The position numbers and the translations under genes are program-made. From positions 218,227-282,226 of the forward strand of contig CAJQUW010007105.1 of NCBI GenBank assembly GCA_907163375.1: a stretch of 64,000 bases of DNA, in the 5' to 3' direction. The notes beneath the pieces are model-generated. The model did not search any database. It saw nothing but the letters and a program-made list of their open reading frames with translations, and was not told the origin of the DNA. The DNA is from Prostheceraeus crozeri. Its lineage: Eukaryota; Platyhelminthes; Polycladida; Euryleptidae. Positions 12,283 through 21,700 of this stretch are shown piece by piece (the stretch's first letter is position 1; every line of letters starts with the position of its first letter).

Positions 12283-14037
12283 GTAACTTGCTTATCTTAT
12301 TCATTGTGTAATCATACTCGTATTATGTAATTCGGCTTTGTATTAACCTGGTTTAGAAACTGCAGATGTTTTTTTACGCGCAGTCTGTAAAGAAAATGCG
12401 AATTTGTATTATTCGTCAGCATCACTTAAGTGATATGCACTATTTTTCCTGACTTACTAAAAGCTGTCTGAAATTCTATCACGATGCGCCGATCACTTCT
12501 TGCTGAGTGAGTGTATGTTGAACATTCTTAGTGAACGAGTGTGTTTTCATGATCATTCTATCTTTTGATTTTACTTAGTGCGCGCATTCTTGGGCATTGC
12601 ATTCGGAAGTTCGTGATAGAATTTTTAGGCAATGATTGTATTTTGTAAGTCATTGATGATTTACGTCAAAAATATTCATCCTTGCAAGCGCATATATTTC
12701 CTGAAGAGATGTAAGTGAAATACCGGCCATTCACAAAACGGCCACAATTATTTATTATCTTCTTATTTTTCTCTGTTTCTTTATAATTCCATTCCGTCAT
12801 GCACTATTTTTGTTATTATTTTGTAGTTGTTTGTGAAATTAGAAATACTATTTATGATCTGAATGCCTAAACGTTTCCACTAATAAAGTGATTCATAAAT
12901 TCACTTGTTAACATTATCAGAATCTTTTTAAATTACATATATATTGATCAATCTCTTTTCATGGGGACTAGAACCAACATCGATCAAATATGACTTAGAA
13001 AGATCTCAAATAATCTTTCATGATATGCTGATGAAAACAATACTAGAACATTTATTAAATTATTCATATATTCAAATAGATTTCACTGGCCGAAACGGAT
13101 TCCATCGAGAGAGTTCAGCAAAAAGTCAAACGCAAATATAAACATTAAGGAGGTTTTTGGCTCCCAGCAAACCTGCTGAATGTATGAACTCCGTCTGTAG
13201 AAACTGTTGATGATTTTACGCGCCCTTTGATGATCGGTTGGCTTCGTGATTCATCATTCACATAATTTCATATTTTTCAACGATTATAATGGGAGTGGAT
13301 GAAACCATGTCTTTCTGCTACTTTATATATTACTCACACTTTAAACGAATCAAATGCTTTTATTGACTACATAAGTAGTATTTTCATTTTTTTGTTTTAC
13401 AGATGGTGAGAACGTCCTCGATCATCACGATTTCTTCGACGTGCGTCATCTTGTTAACAAACGCGATCTTTTCAATGCTCGAGTGCATCTCGGTCACAAG
13501 GAGGAGCTTCGTAATCCACACATGAAGCCTTATCTGTTTGGCTGTCGTCTGGGCCAAGACATAATTGATCTCGAACAGACCCACTCTCTGCTTGGTGACG
13601 CTCTCAATTTCGCTGCTCACATCGCCTTCAGGAAGGGTGTCATTCTCTTCATCAATAGAAATCGAATGATCATGCCAGTAGTGGAGAGAACTGCAGAGGA
13701 GGCAGGAGAATATTCTCATTGTAGGTATTGGTCTGGAACTATTCTTACCGATACGACGAAGGCATTTGGCATCGTGACACGCAGGCCAGAGCTCATCATC
13801 TTTCTCAACACGCTCACCAATACCAATATCCAGCATTCAGGGGTAGTAGGCGCATCGAAAATGCTCATCCCGACCATTGGAGTCGTGGACTCAAACTGTG
13901 ACCCACGACTCATCACTTACCCTGTCCCTGGAAATGATGACACCCCTGCCTCTATTCGAATGTATTGTGGTCTCTTCAGAGAAGCCATTCTTCGGGGTAA
14001 AGCGGCAGCTGGCATTGACCCCAGTTTTGGTAATTGA
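12057..14037 (+). CDS. MRPS2: Mitochondrial small ribosomal subunit protein uS2m (MRPS2), two exons
   Basis: Exons 12057-12282 and 13403-14037 join in phase 1 (split codon GAT) to give 286 residues, close to the about 296 of vertebrate MRPS2. The first 20 or so residues (MLRSLFVIRRNLSQQILRYS) are rich in Arg, Ser and Leu without acids, as in a mitochondrial import signal. An in-frame ATG at 12018 would add 13 residues; I prefer 12057 because it begins the presequence. The mature part is the S2 fold: DLFNARVHLGHK at about 97-108, MKPYLFGCRLGQDIIDL, FAAHIAFRKGVILFI, and the C-terminal signature DSNCDPRLITYPVPGNDD at about 238-255. Residues 30-75 are an acidic, Ser/Thr-rich linker. It builds the 28S subunit of the mitochondrial ribosome. 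AATAAA at about 14347 is a possible poly(A) signal. No breaks were seen. Confidence 0.95.
13403..14037 (+). CDS. MRPS2: MRPS2 exon 2 (S2 domain)
   Basis: Acceptor TTTTGTTTTACAG, a long pyrimidine tract. It encodes the whole S2 domain and ends in SFGN with TGA at 14035-14037. Base composition is less AT-rich than the flanks, as expected for coding DNA. Confidence 0.96.
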
Positions 14038-14558
14038 AGTAAAGAAATGATTGAAGTTATGTCTTTTTCATATCCCTCGAATTCGGAGGAGGGCTGTTAA
14101 TTATCTTGACTAAGTGAACGTTTTACAAGAAATATTGGTCTCCTGTCGGATCAATAGCGATTCAAAGATCGCCAATTCGCTCTCATGACACGAGTCTATG
14201 TGAAAATTGTAAGACTATTTTCACATTTTTAATCAAAATAATGACATTCTTTCAGTTGGTATCGCCATTCACCCGTTAGTAGAGGGATAGCGAATGGCCG
14301 GGGTCAGTATTTGCCGATGAATTTTACAGGTCATCAAACACAGAATTTAATAAACGGTGATTAGAAAGTTGACAATAGGATTCAGCAAGATATCATGATA
14401 TTTGGCATACATGTGAATGATGAGTGTCGATAACCGATCTCGCAGAAAGCTTTTAATCAAGTATCCAAGATATCTATGCAATTATGCAGATGCAAAGCTC
14501 AATGTCGAGGAGGACCTAAAATCTTGTCTGTAGGCCCTTTCACAGCAATACTAATATA
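14038..14558. other. MRPS2 3' flank
   Basis: Likely 3' UTR followed by intergenic sequence, with a candidate AATAAA at about 14347. No other feature was recognised. Confidence 0.5.
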
Positions 14559-14566
14559 ATTTATTC

Positions 14567-14853
14567 GGCACTACTGCAGTTTAGTGCACCCTCTTTGAAA
14601 GAGACGGAAACGCGCCTACTGCAGTTTAGTGCACCCTAAAACAACGGCGCATTCTCCCGCAAACGATGACTACGCACATTACACCGAAGCGCGCTCGGTG
14701 TAATGTGCGAAGACGAAGACACTCATTTATAACTATAGGGAAGAACGAACGGCATTCATTCTGTTGATTAAATCATGTTGTTCTCGCATGCATTTTAGGG
14801 TGCACTAAACTGCAGTAGGGGTAAAAGAGGGTGCACTAAACTGCAGTAGTGCC
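14567..14853. mobile_element. 287-bp hAT-type MITE with 8-bp target duplication
   Basis: Inverted ends begin GGCACTACTGCAGTTTAGTG on both sides and run about 30 bases. They are flanked by identical ATTTATTC at 14559-14566 and 14854-14861, an 8-bp duplication as made by hAT transposases. ACTGCAGTTTAGTGCACCCT occurs twice in each orientation near the ends. The centre holds an exact hairpin, GCACATTACACCGA against TCGGTGTAATGTGC. It encodes no protein and would depend on a transposase elsewhere. Confidence 0.9.
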
Positions 14854-15568
14854 ATTTATTCCTCCTAATCAACATGCATAGGAAGCAGGGATGCGGTGTC
14901 CTATCATTTTGATAGGACTGCGACTCCAGGTGACAAGTGTATAGCCGTTTTTTTTAAAAAAATAGGCGTACGTGGGTAAATCCAATTTAATCCACAACAC
15001 TTGACGAAAATGTGTCTTTGATTTGTAAAATCCATATTTCTGAACCGATTTCAATAGTTTTTTTCAATCGAACCGTAAAGATCTCATCTATTATGGCATG
15101 GTTTTTAAAAAGTCACAAAGCCAAGACCTTCTTCACAAGTTGCCGTTTTTTGCCGAAAAAAGACCAAAAAAGCATGTCCAAAGTTGCAGTACTCTCAGTT
15201 CAACACGGATTTTCGATTAGATACATTCAAATACACCCACTAATATTTATATCATCTGAAAGAAGAAGATCAGCTCTTTAAGACAGTCTAATTTTAAATA
15301 TTATAATCAATATTAATCATTGAATTTTCACTGGGTTTCCATTGTCCAATGAAAAAAATGTCCTCTGACCTAGACGTTTTCTGTCCTCTGACCGAGGTAC
15401 CTTTTCTCGAAGAATATTGATTCTTCCATTAAACGTTTTGCACCAAACTAATCCTCTAGTGTGCTAGTTTATAAATCCGTAAAGAAAATTCAGTTTGATG
15501 CCGTTACAAGTGTGCAATATTGATTTAAAAATATTTTTATCCGTTTTTTCGACCAGAGAATTTGAATA

Positions 15569-16918
15569 AGGTGGATGAGGTGAATAAGGCCCAGCTGGTA
15601 ATAAGGCCCACTTGCTAGATCTCGGAAACTGTTTAACGAATTTAAGCGCAACAAAAAAGAAATGAAAATATATCCACTTTCAAATAAGTGTCAGAAGTTC
15701 TATCGATTTTGGTCAAGTGAATCAGATTCTACAGCATCTCAAAAAAAGTACTTTCAAATTTCTTCTTTGATCTAATATTTGCTCTTCACTTGTTCAAGGA
15801 TTTCATGACACAAAATATTGATGTAGATGAGCTCTTAACATGGAAAATTATCTCTGGCGTATCCTCTCTATGACCTTATGTAGCAGTTTGATTTTTGAGT
15901 TCGAGAAAGGATGAAAAAACACTGATTATAAAACGATGTCAATGTAGCCAATAAGGCCCATACAAAATCTGGTAATAAGGCCCGGGCCTATCACAGTATA
16001 ATCAGTACTCCGAAAATCCAACGAAAGTCAGATCCACGTAAACGTAAGCGCAGTCTTACGTAGAAAGCACAACTACTTACAAAGGAACTTTTTACTGATA
16101 AAAAGCGCTTTAAGCAAGCACCTGTTCTATCCAAGAAGCAAAACAGTAGGCCCAAGCGTAATTGTAGAAAGGATGAGCAAGCTGGCAATGAATCGTGGGA
16201 TTGCAAAATTTGTGAGGAAGATGAAAAGTTAGATAGGCCTATGAGACAGTGTATGGCATATAATGACTAATTGGGTATACATAATTAATTAGATTGTGAT
16301 GGTTTAAGTCATGGAAGTGAAGAAGATGAGTTTCTAATTGTTTGTCCTGACTGTTCCAGTGTAGGCCTATAAAGTCTGTGTTTATGACTGATAATATAAT
16401 AGAGAGATTATGCAATACCAAATACAAGGTTTCACCATCATATAGTAATTTTTCCTCGTGTTAAAAATATCTTTTGTTTTTCAATAAAAGTCGATGTTTT
16501 TGAATGAACAATTTTGGTGTTTCTTTTTTACATAGGGGCTTATAAGTCCTAACTCTGAATTACAAGAACATATTAGATCTAATCTCATTATATCAATTTG
16601 CGTACCAGAAGGTGAATACAATCCATTGTATACAGCTAGATGTTAGAAATTACTTATAAGCTACGTAAATTGAATACATTAGAGAAAAACAAAAGCGGGC
16701 CTTATTACCTACACGTGTCGGTAATAAGGTCCACTGGGTGATTTTTCATCTTTTTGCTCGTACATCAGAAGTTTCGCAATAATCGACATGAACTTCTCAC
16801 ACATGTCAACTGCACCAGAAATAGATAATTTGAATATGAATTCGTAGTATTTAATCAAAAATTCAAGACTGTAGACCTCTAAGTCTGTTTAGGTGGGCCT
16901 TATTCACCTCACCCACCT
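15569..16918. mobile_element. 1.35-kb pogo-like element nested inside the GTAC-flanked element
   Basis: Ends AGGTGGATGAGGTGAATAAG and, read inward from the right, AGGTGGGTGAGGTGAATAAG are inverted and flanked by TA at 15567-15568 and 16919-16920, as for Tc1/mariner/pogo elements. The words AATAAGGCCCA and GGTAATAAGGCCC recur near both ends. The interior has only the C-terminal end of a transposase (15998-16372), so it looks like a deletion derivative. Confidence 0.75.
15998..16372 (+). pseudogene. C-terminal remnant of a pogo-like DDE transposase
   Basis: One frame runs through 124 codons with three stops. It shows IISTPKIQRKSDPRKRKRSL, a common lead-in after the DDE domain of pogo-like transposases, then a lysine-rich stretch. 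A cysteine-rich tail follows: WDCKICEEDE, then RQC, then DEFLIVCPDC. The spacing resembles the zinc-binding tail of many animal pogo-like proteins. The DDE catalytic core is absent. Family assignment is from motif memory, not a search. Confidence 0.6.
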
Positions 16919-17077
16919 TATTCCCAAAAATTTCATATGGATGCTGAAACCAGAAATTTTGTCAGGAATCGATGAAATTTCACAGCATAGGAGGGATCCA
17001 TGCTCTTAACATCTATGCAAAAGAAATTTTTCATTTATATCAATTAACCCTCTCAAAATCTCCAAAAACCACGAAAA

Positions 17078-17515
17078 TGTCCTCTGACCGAGACACTAAA
17101 AAATCTCGGTCAGAGGACAACGTTGAAATTGAAGATCTCGGTCAGAGTACAAGGGTCTCAGTCTAAAGACATGATAATGTATGCAATTACATTTAGATCA
17201 CTTCGTTTTATGCGTTCAAGTATTCGTCCAAAGTTCCCGCAGTCTCATGAACCCAAATGCACAAGCCGAAGAGTTTCCTGTTCGACATCAATTTGTCCTC
17301 TGACCGAGACCTTAAAAATCTCGGTCAGAGGACAAGGTGGGTCACGGTCAACGGACATTATATGCAATACATTACATTTTGGTCACTTCGCTTTACGCAT
17401 GCAAGCATTCATCCTAAGTTCCCAGTTTCATCAGCAACCCAAATGGAGAAGCCGAAGAGTTTCCTATTCGACATCTATCTGACCAAGATCAATTTGTCCT
17501 CTGACCGAGATGTAG
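17078..17515. repeat. Tandem repeat of about 200-216 bp carrying a perfect hairpin
   Basis: TGTCCTCTGACCGAGA starts at 17078, 17294 and 17495. After the first two starts its exact reverse complement, TCTCGGTCAGAGGACA, follows within about 10-12 bases, giving a 16-bp stem with a very short loop. The unit bodies also match (GCCGAAGAGTTTCCT, TCGACATC). Isolated half-motifs occur at about 15359 and 15384. The open frame across the repeat reflects the repeat and is not a gene. Confidence 0.85.
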
Positions 17516-18144
17516 AAAAAATGGCTTTTTAAAAGTGCTAGATTTCTATGGAAAGTTTTTATTTGGTGTGGTCGCCGCTACGATTTTCGTGTTCAGCGTA
17601 AAAAAATGAGTATATATGCAAATTTTCACGGAAATCTGAGACCCAAAGTTGAAAAGACAGAAATGTTGTGGAATAAATTGGATTTACCCACGTACCCTAC
17701 ATCATAGATCAGTACAGGCTTACCTGAACCTATTTTTAGTGATCGTTGCTGTATCAATTATCAATCATTTTCGATAAAAATGTATCAAATGTCGCTTTAA
17801 GTTGGATGCGTGTAACTCGCGGCTCCTCCCATCTTGTTGATGTGTGCTTCACACGGTTTTTCTCCAGTCCTATCTAGGCAGGAAAATTCCCCCTTCTTCA
17901 AAAAATATGAGTACATTTTCGATTTTAATATGCTCTTTGGATGAGATATCACAAACGATAAACGTGACGGTAAGAGGTAATCAGATGTTCTCAAACAAGC
18001 TATCTATTTAATTTTTGTCTCTGATGTGACTTTTGGTGCGTAGGTGTGATCGAGGCCAGGAAAGCTTGTCTTCTCTACTAAATCACCGAGTGAAAATAAA
18101 ATCCTTTTTCACTATCACGGTTCATTCCCTCAACTATTGCAACA

Positions 18145-18349
18145 CTAGGTGACATGCCACGCTCAATTACGCGTAATTCACGCGTAAACTATATGCGTAT
18201 TCATAAACATTGCCCATGTTTTAACAGCATCAGATCAAGTGATTTCTGACTCTTAGTGCAGCGCGTATGTACGCGCGTAGAAGAATAGAATGTCTTTATA
18301 ACCACTGATGTTTGGGGTGTTCCGTAATTACGCGTGGCTTGTCACCTAG
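18145..18349. mobile_element. 205-bp MITE inserted in hAT-type copy 1
   Basis: Inverted ends CTAGGTGACATGCCACGC and, read inward, CTAGGTGACAAGCCACGCG. The sequence is missing from the sister element at 38476-39262, which runs directly from CCCTCAAATTATTAC into AAGCTTTG. A TA duplication inside CTAG is possible but not certain. The interior is rich in ACGCGTAA words. Confidence 0.75.
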
Positions 18350-18556
18350 TAAAGCTTTGTATGCACTGCTGCATCTGTACTTTTGCTTGACGGAGAAAGT
18401 TGACATCAAGATAGTAACAGCTATGCACGATGATAAATGATTTGTCTGTATTATATTTTGGGTCTAGTTACAGTATAGTCCGGAGTCGCATCATTTGATA
18501 GGACTCCGACTCCAGCAAAAATGATAGGACTCCGACTCCGCATCCCTGATAGGAAG

Positions 18557-21025
18557 TTGCATACATGTAAGTCTCAACGCCTCTTCCAAGTTAAGTCCCG
18601 AACGTATTCATTTGTGGATTCCAATTCTTCACTTAAATGATAATCATCATGGCGAAGTCTTTCACCATTGTAGAAAATAGCCAAACGGCTTGCTTTCACT
18701 TCAATCATGCAAATCTGAATATTTGTATGCACATAAAGGGATCGTTGTGTCTTTAGGGAAGATATTTCTTATATGAAAATCAATAGCGTACCCAGAGCAT
18801 CATGTGGCTTTCATCAGAAAACATAACTTGCATATCTATGAACTTTCTGCAAAATCGAATTTCAAATTTTGAATGAGAAGTACAATGCAGTAGGGCCTAC
18901 TACAGCTGGAAATCCTTGTTCAATTTTGTCACTGAAATGTGTCACAGCTATAGAAAAAAGGATCGAGTTTATTAAACGACGCGTAGAAAGGATGCATCAC
19001 CTACATCCGCACTGGACCCCTTACTAAATTGCCAAAGCGAGAGATCCCTCGATGAAGAGCTCATGAACACATTGAATGTAGTTCATGGTCAAAGTAAGTG
19101 TGATGACATAGCCTATATTTCTAAATGAAAATGTTTGGGGTTTACGTGAAGTTGACTTTGGAAAATGAAACAGGAATAACATGAAATTTCTGGCGCTCCG
19201 CTCGAAGGTGTAATTGATAAAGACTGATCCATAGTCATCACCCAATTGATGTGTGATCGATCATCTGCAACAGAAAGACATCGCCGTGATGATTATCGTT
19301 TGAGTGAAGAATCGGAAGTATATGCTAGCTTTTCCATTCAGTCGTTGTTCTTTTCATCCAATTTTTTGGATATCGAGTTCTTCTTAATTAGGATAACTAT
19401 TAAACTGCCTTAATTAGGATAATTAGGAAGTTGTGCTACATAAAAATTTAGACACATTTTATGCCGCACCCTGTATGTAGGCAGGACCACTATCATACAG
19501 TTACACTGATGTGTCATGCATCGCACATCAGTTTCGTCAACTAGAGTCTGAGGAATTTTGATCATGTGACCCACAAGGCCATATCCATCTGATGTCCCCA
19601 GGTCCCAAAATGTGCGGTTTTAACATTGCAGCTGAAAATTAATCAATGGAATCAACATATAGCTACTTTTATAACATTGCTATTAGGTGCGTGTTTCTGC
19701 TTCAATTAGGCATCCGCGTGAGCGACGCTAAAAATTGTAGAGGGGTATTTTTTCTATTGGTCAATAGGCCTAATAATGCTTGAAGGAGTGATTCTTCAAA
19801 AAATGAGACTGATTATCGGTAGCCCCTTCGCCTAGGCTACAGCACTTATGGAAGAGTTATAACTTTCAACTAATGTACTGGCGAAAAAACCCGCGGCGGC
19901 CACTTATTTATTTTTCCGAGACGGCCGACCGGTTTCTTAATCATTTCTGAAGACTAGCGCTTGAATTCCTAAGAAACTGATCCATTTTTTCTTCACTACA
20001 TTTCTATTACAGTAGGCCTACTTAGATCAAAGATGCCCTGTGAATAACCTACTTTTCCTAAGGCAAGGGAGCTGGCATTCAGCGCCAATTTCAATGTGAA
20101 ACGTGTCCATTTCATTGAGCATCACAAATCAAGTAAAATAAATCATCTGGAAACGTCCCTTTGGGTGCCAAGCGTCATTGTCTTAGTAGCTCCTACTTAT
20201 GATGACGTTTAGTGAACATTTTGCTAACTGGGAAAAGGTGTATAGTATTGATTACATGAGACCTCGACCAACAAAGACGAGGACACGGAATACCGGAACA
20301 TCTACCAAGAGGCAAAAGGATAGCATGCGAAGCGACCACACCCCCAAAAAAATAGTGAATATATATGCATGTATACCTTACAGTAGGCCTACTAGAAAAG
20401 TGTCGTACCCATTGTGGTGCTTCTAGTATTTTATGATAGTGTGCAGTTACCGTTTTTGAGATTGTTGAAATGCAGAAACTGTTTGACAAATTGGCCTTTA
20501 AAAAATGACCTTCTAATGATTATTTATTTTTCCAAGGTGCCCGGCCGACGGCCAGTTTATCGAAGCAGTCTCCGTCCGACAACCGGTTTTTTTATCGCCA
20601 GTACGCATCATCAATGCAGCGGATTGACTTCCTGCACAGATAGAAAAACTTCCGGTTGTTCATGAAGATTGCCAATTTAGTGCAATGTGAAGTTGCCGTC
20701 AGCTTGTCATTAAACAGTGAATTATTGACTACTGTATAATTTTATTAATCATTCCTGTCAAAAGTGCTTTCGAAATACATGTGCATCACTACCGCATAAA
20801 GATGTCCCTTTCAAGATGATTCTGTTTCAACATGTTATTTCATCCCTTTGACAACACAGACACTTGAAATGTTATTATAGAAATCTGATCTTTAATTGAA
20901 AACAATCATGCTTTATTGTGCCTTACGTAAATGTGCAGGCTAGGTAGACCCACAATAAACATCTTGTAGGTCTACATGAGTATTCAGGTACCTTTTAATC
21001 CATTAAGACTGCAGATATAAAAGCA
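18557..21025. other. Intergenic stretch
   Basis: No gene recognised. Similar GC-rich words containing CGGCCGAC occur at about 19900-19945 and 20520-20590 beside TTATTTATTTTTCC, suggesting an old dispersed repeat whose limits I cannot set. Scattered TAGGCCTAC words are present. Confidence 0.45.

Positions 21026-21118
<93 letters not shown>
21026..21118. repeat. (AT)n microsatellite
   Basis: About 93 bases of alternating AT with one phase slip near 21051. The isoleucine/tyrosine-rich open frame read through it is an artefact. Confidence 0.97.
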
Positions 21119-21120
<2 letters not shown>

Positions 21121-21220
21121 CAGGTCATTAGTAAATAATTTCAACTGGTTGATATGGATATATGAAATATATGGCATATATGGTGTATTATGGTAATATA
21201 CAGTATATTCAACTAGTTGT

Positions 21221-21700
21221 AGTTGGTTGATTGCCCAATGTCCTATTCAGAATGATTGGATACTTATTAAGTACGGTATAGTTATATAATACGATTTCAC
21301 ATCTTTTGAAAATTGCAAATTTTGTAGGTTGGGCATAATCCAAGATTGTCGAATTTTGTTGAGTTCTCACACCTACGTGAAGAGCATGCTTAAAAAAGTA
21401 TTACATATGCAAAGCAATAATCTAACAGTTTTGCGCTTACATTAAAAAGCTATGCAATTTATAATTTATTTAGTACATCTGTGCTACATGAATCCATGCG
21501 ACGAATCATTTCATAAAACACTTTTATTACTCATATATTATGTGTCATTTACTTTAGCTTTTGTTATTAATGCTACGTGTCATTACACAGACATTTCATT
21601 CTAACAAGCTTTTGATTATAATTCAGGTGAAGTGTTTTGTATTGATTTATTATGTTATTTGGATATCATCAAAGTATACTATTATCTATCATTCATCAAT
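21221..21700. repeat. Dispersed repeat, 480 bp (copy 1 of 2)
   Basis: Begins AGTTGGTTGATTGCCCAATG and matches 25761-26235 in the same orientation with only a few differences over 475 bases (for example TTTGGATATC against TTTGGGTATC). No inverted ends and no protein were recognised. Flanks differ, so it is mobile or was duplicated recently. Confidence 0.9.

Larger units (their letters stand above)
14972..17691. mobile_element. 2.7-kb DNA element inserted in the hAT-type element, GTAC target duplication
   Basis: Inverted ends start GTGGGTAAATCCAATTTA on both sides and run about 28 bases. GTAC flanks it at 14968-14971 and 17692-17695. The sister hAT copy at 38476 has one uninterrupted GTAC at the matching place (AACTGGTACCCTACATC), so the empty site can be read directly. 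The element carries a hairpin-bearing tandem repeat (17078-17515) and itself hosts a pogo-like insertion. I see no transposase of its own and do not assign a superfamily. Confidence 0.85.
14886..18548. mobile_element. hAT-type non-autonomous element (copy 1), interrupted by other elements
   Basis: Ends are CAGGGATGCGGTGTCC on the left and, read inward, CAGGGATGCGGAGTCGG on the right. They are flanked by ATAGGAAG at 14878-14885 and 18549-18556, an 8-bp duplication, which with the CAGGGATG ends points to the hAT superfamily. The subterminal words GATAGGACTCCGACTCC repeat near the right end. Without the later insertions the element would be about 730 bp. It has no coding capacity. A second copy lies at 38476-39262. 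Confidence 0.9.

Noticed and set aside
17123-17532. Overlapping frames of 119 and 91 residues
   Set aside because: They follow a tandem repeat with hairpins in two frames; no family motif.
20995-21177. 60-residue isoleucine/tyrosine-rich frame
   Set aside because: Read through the (AT)n microsatellite.
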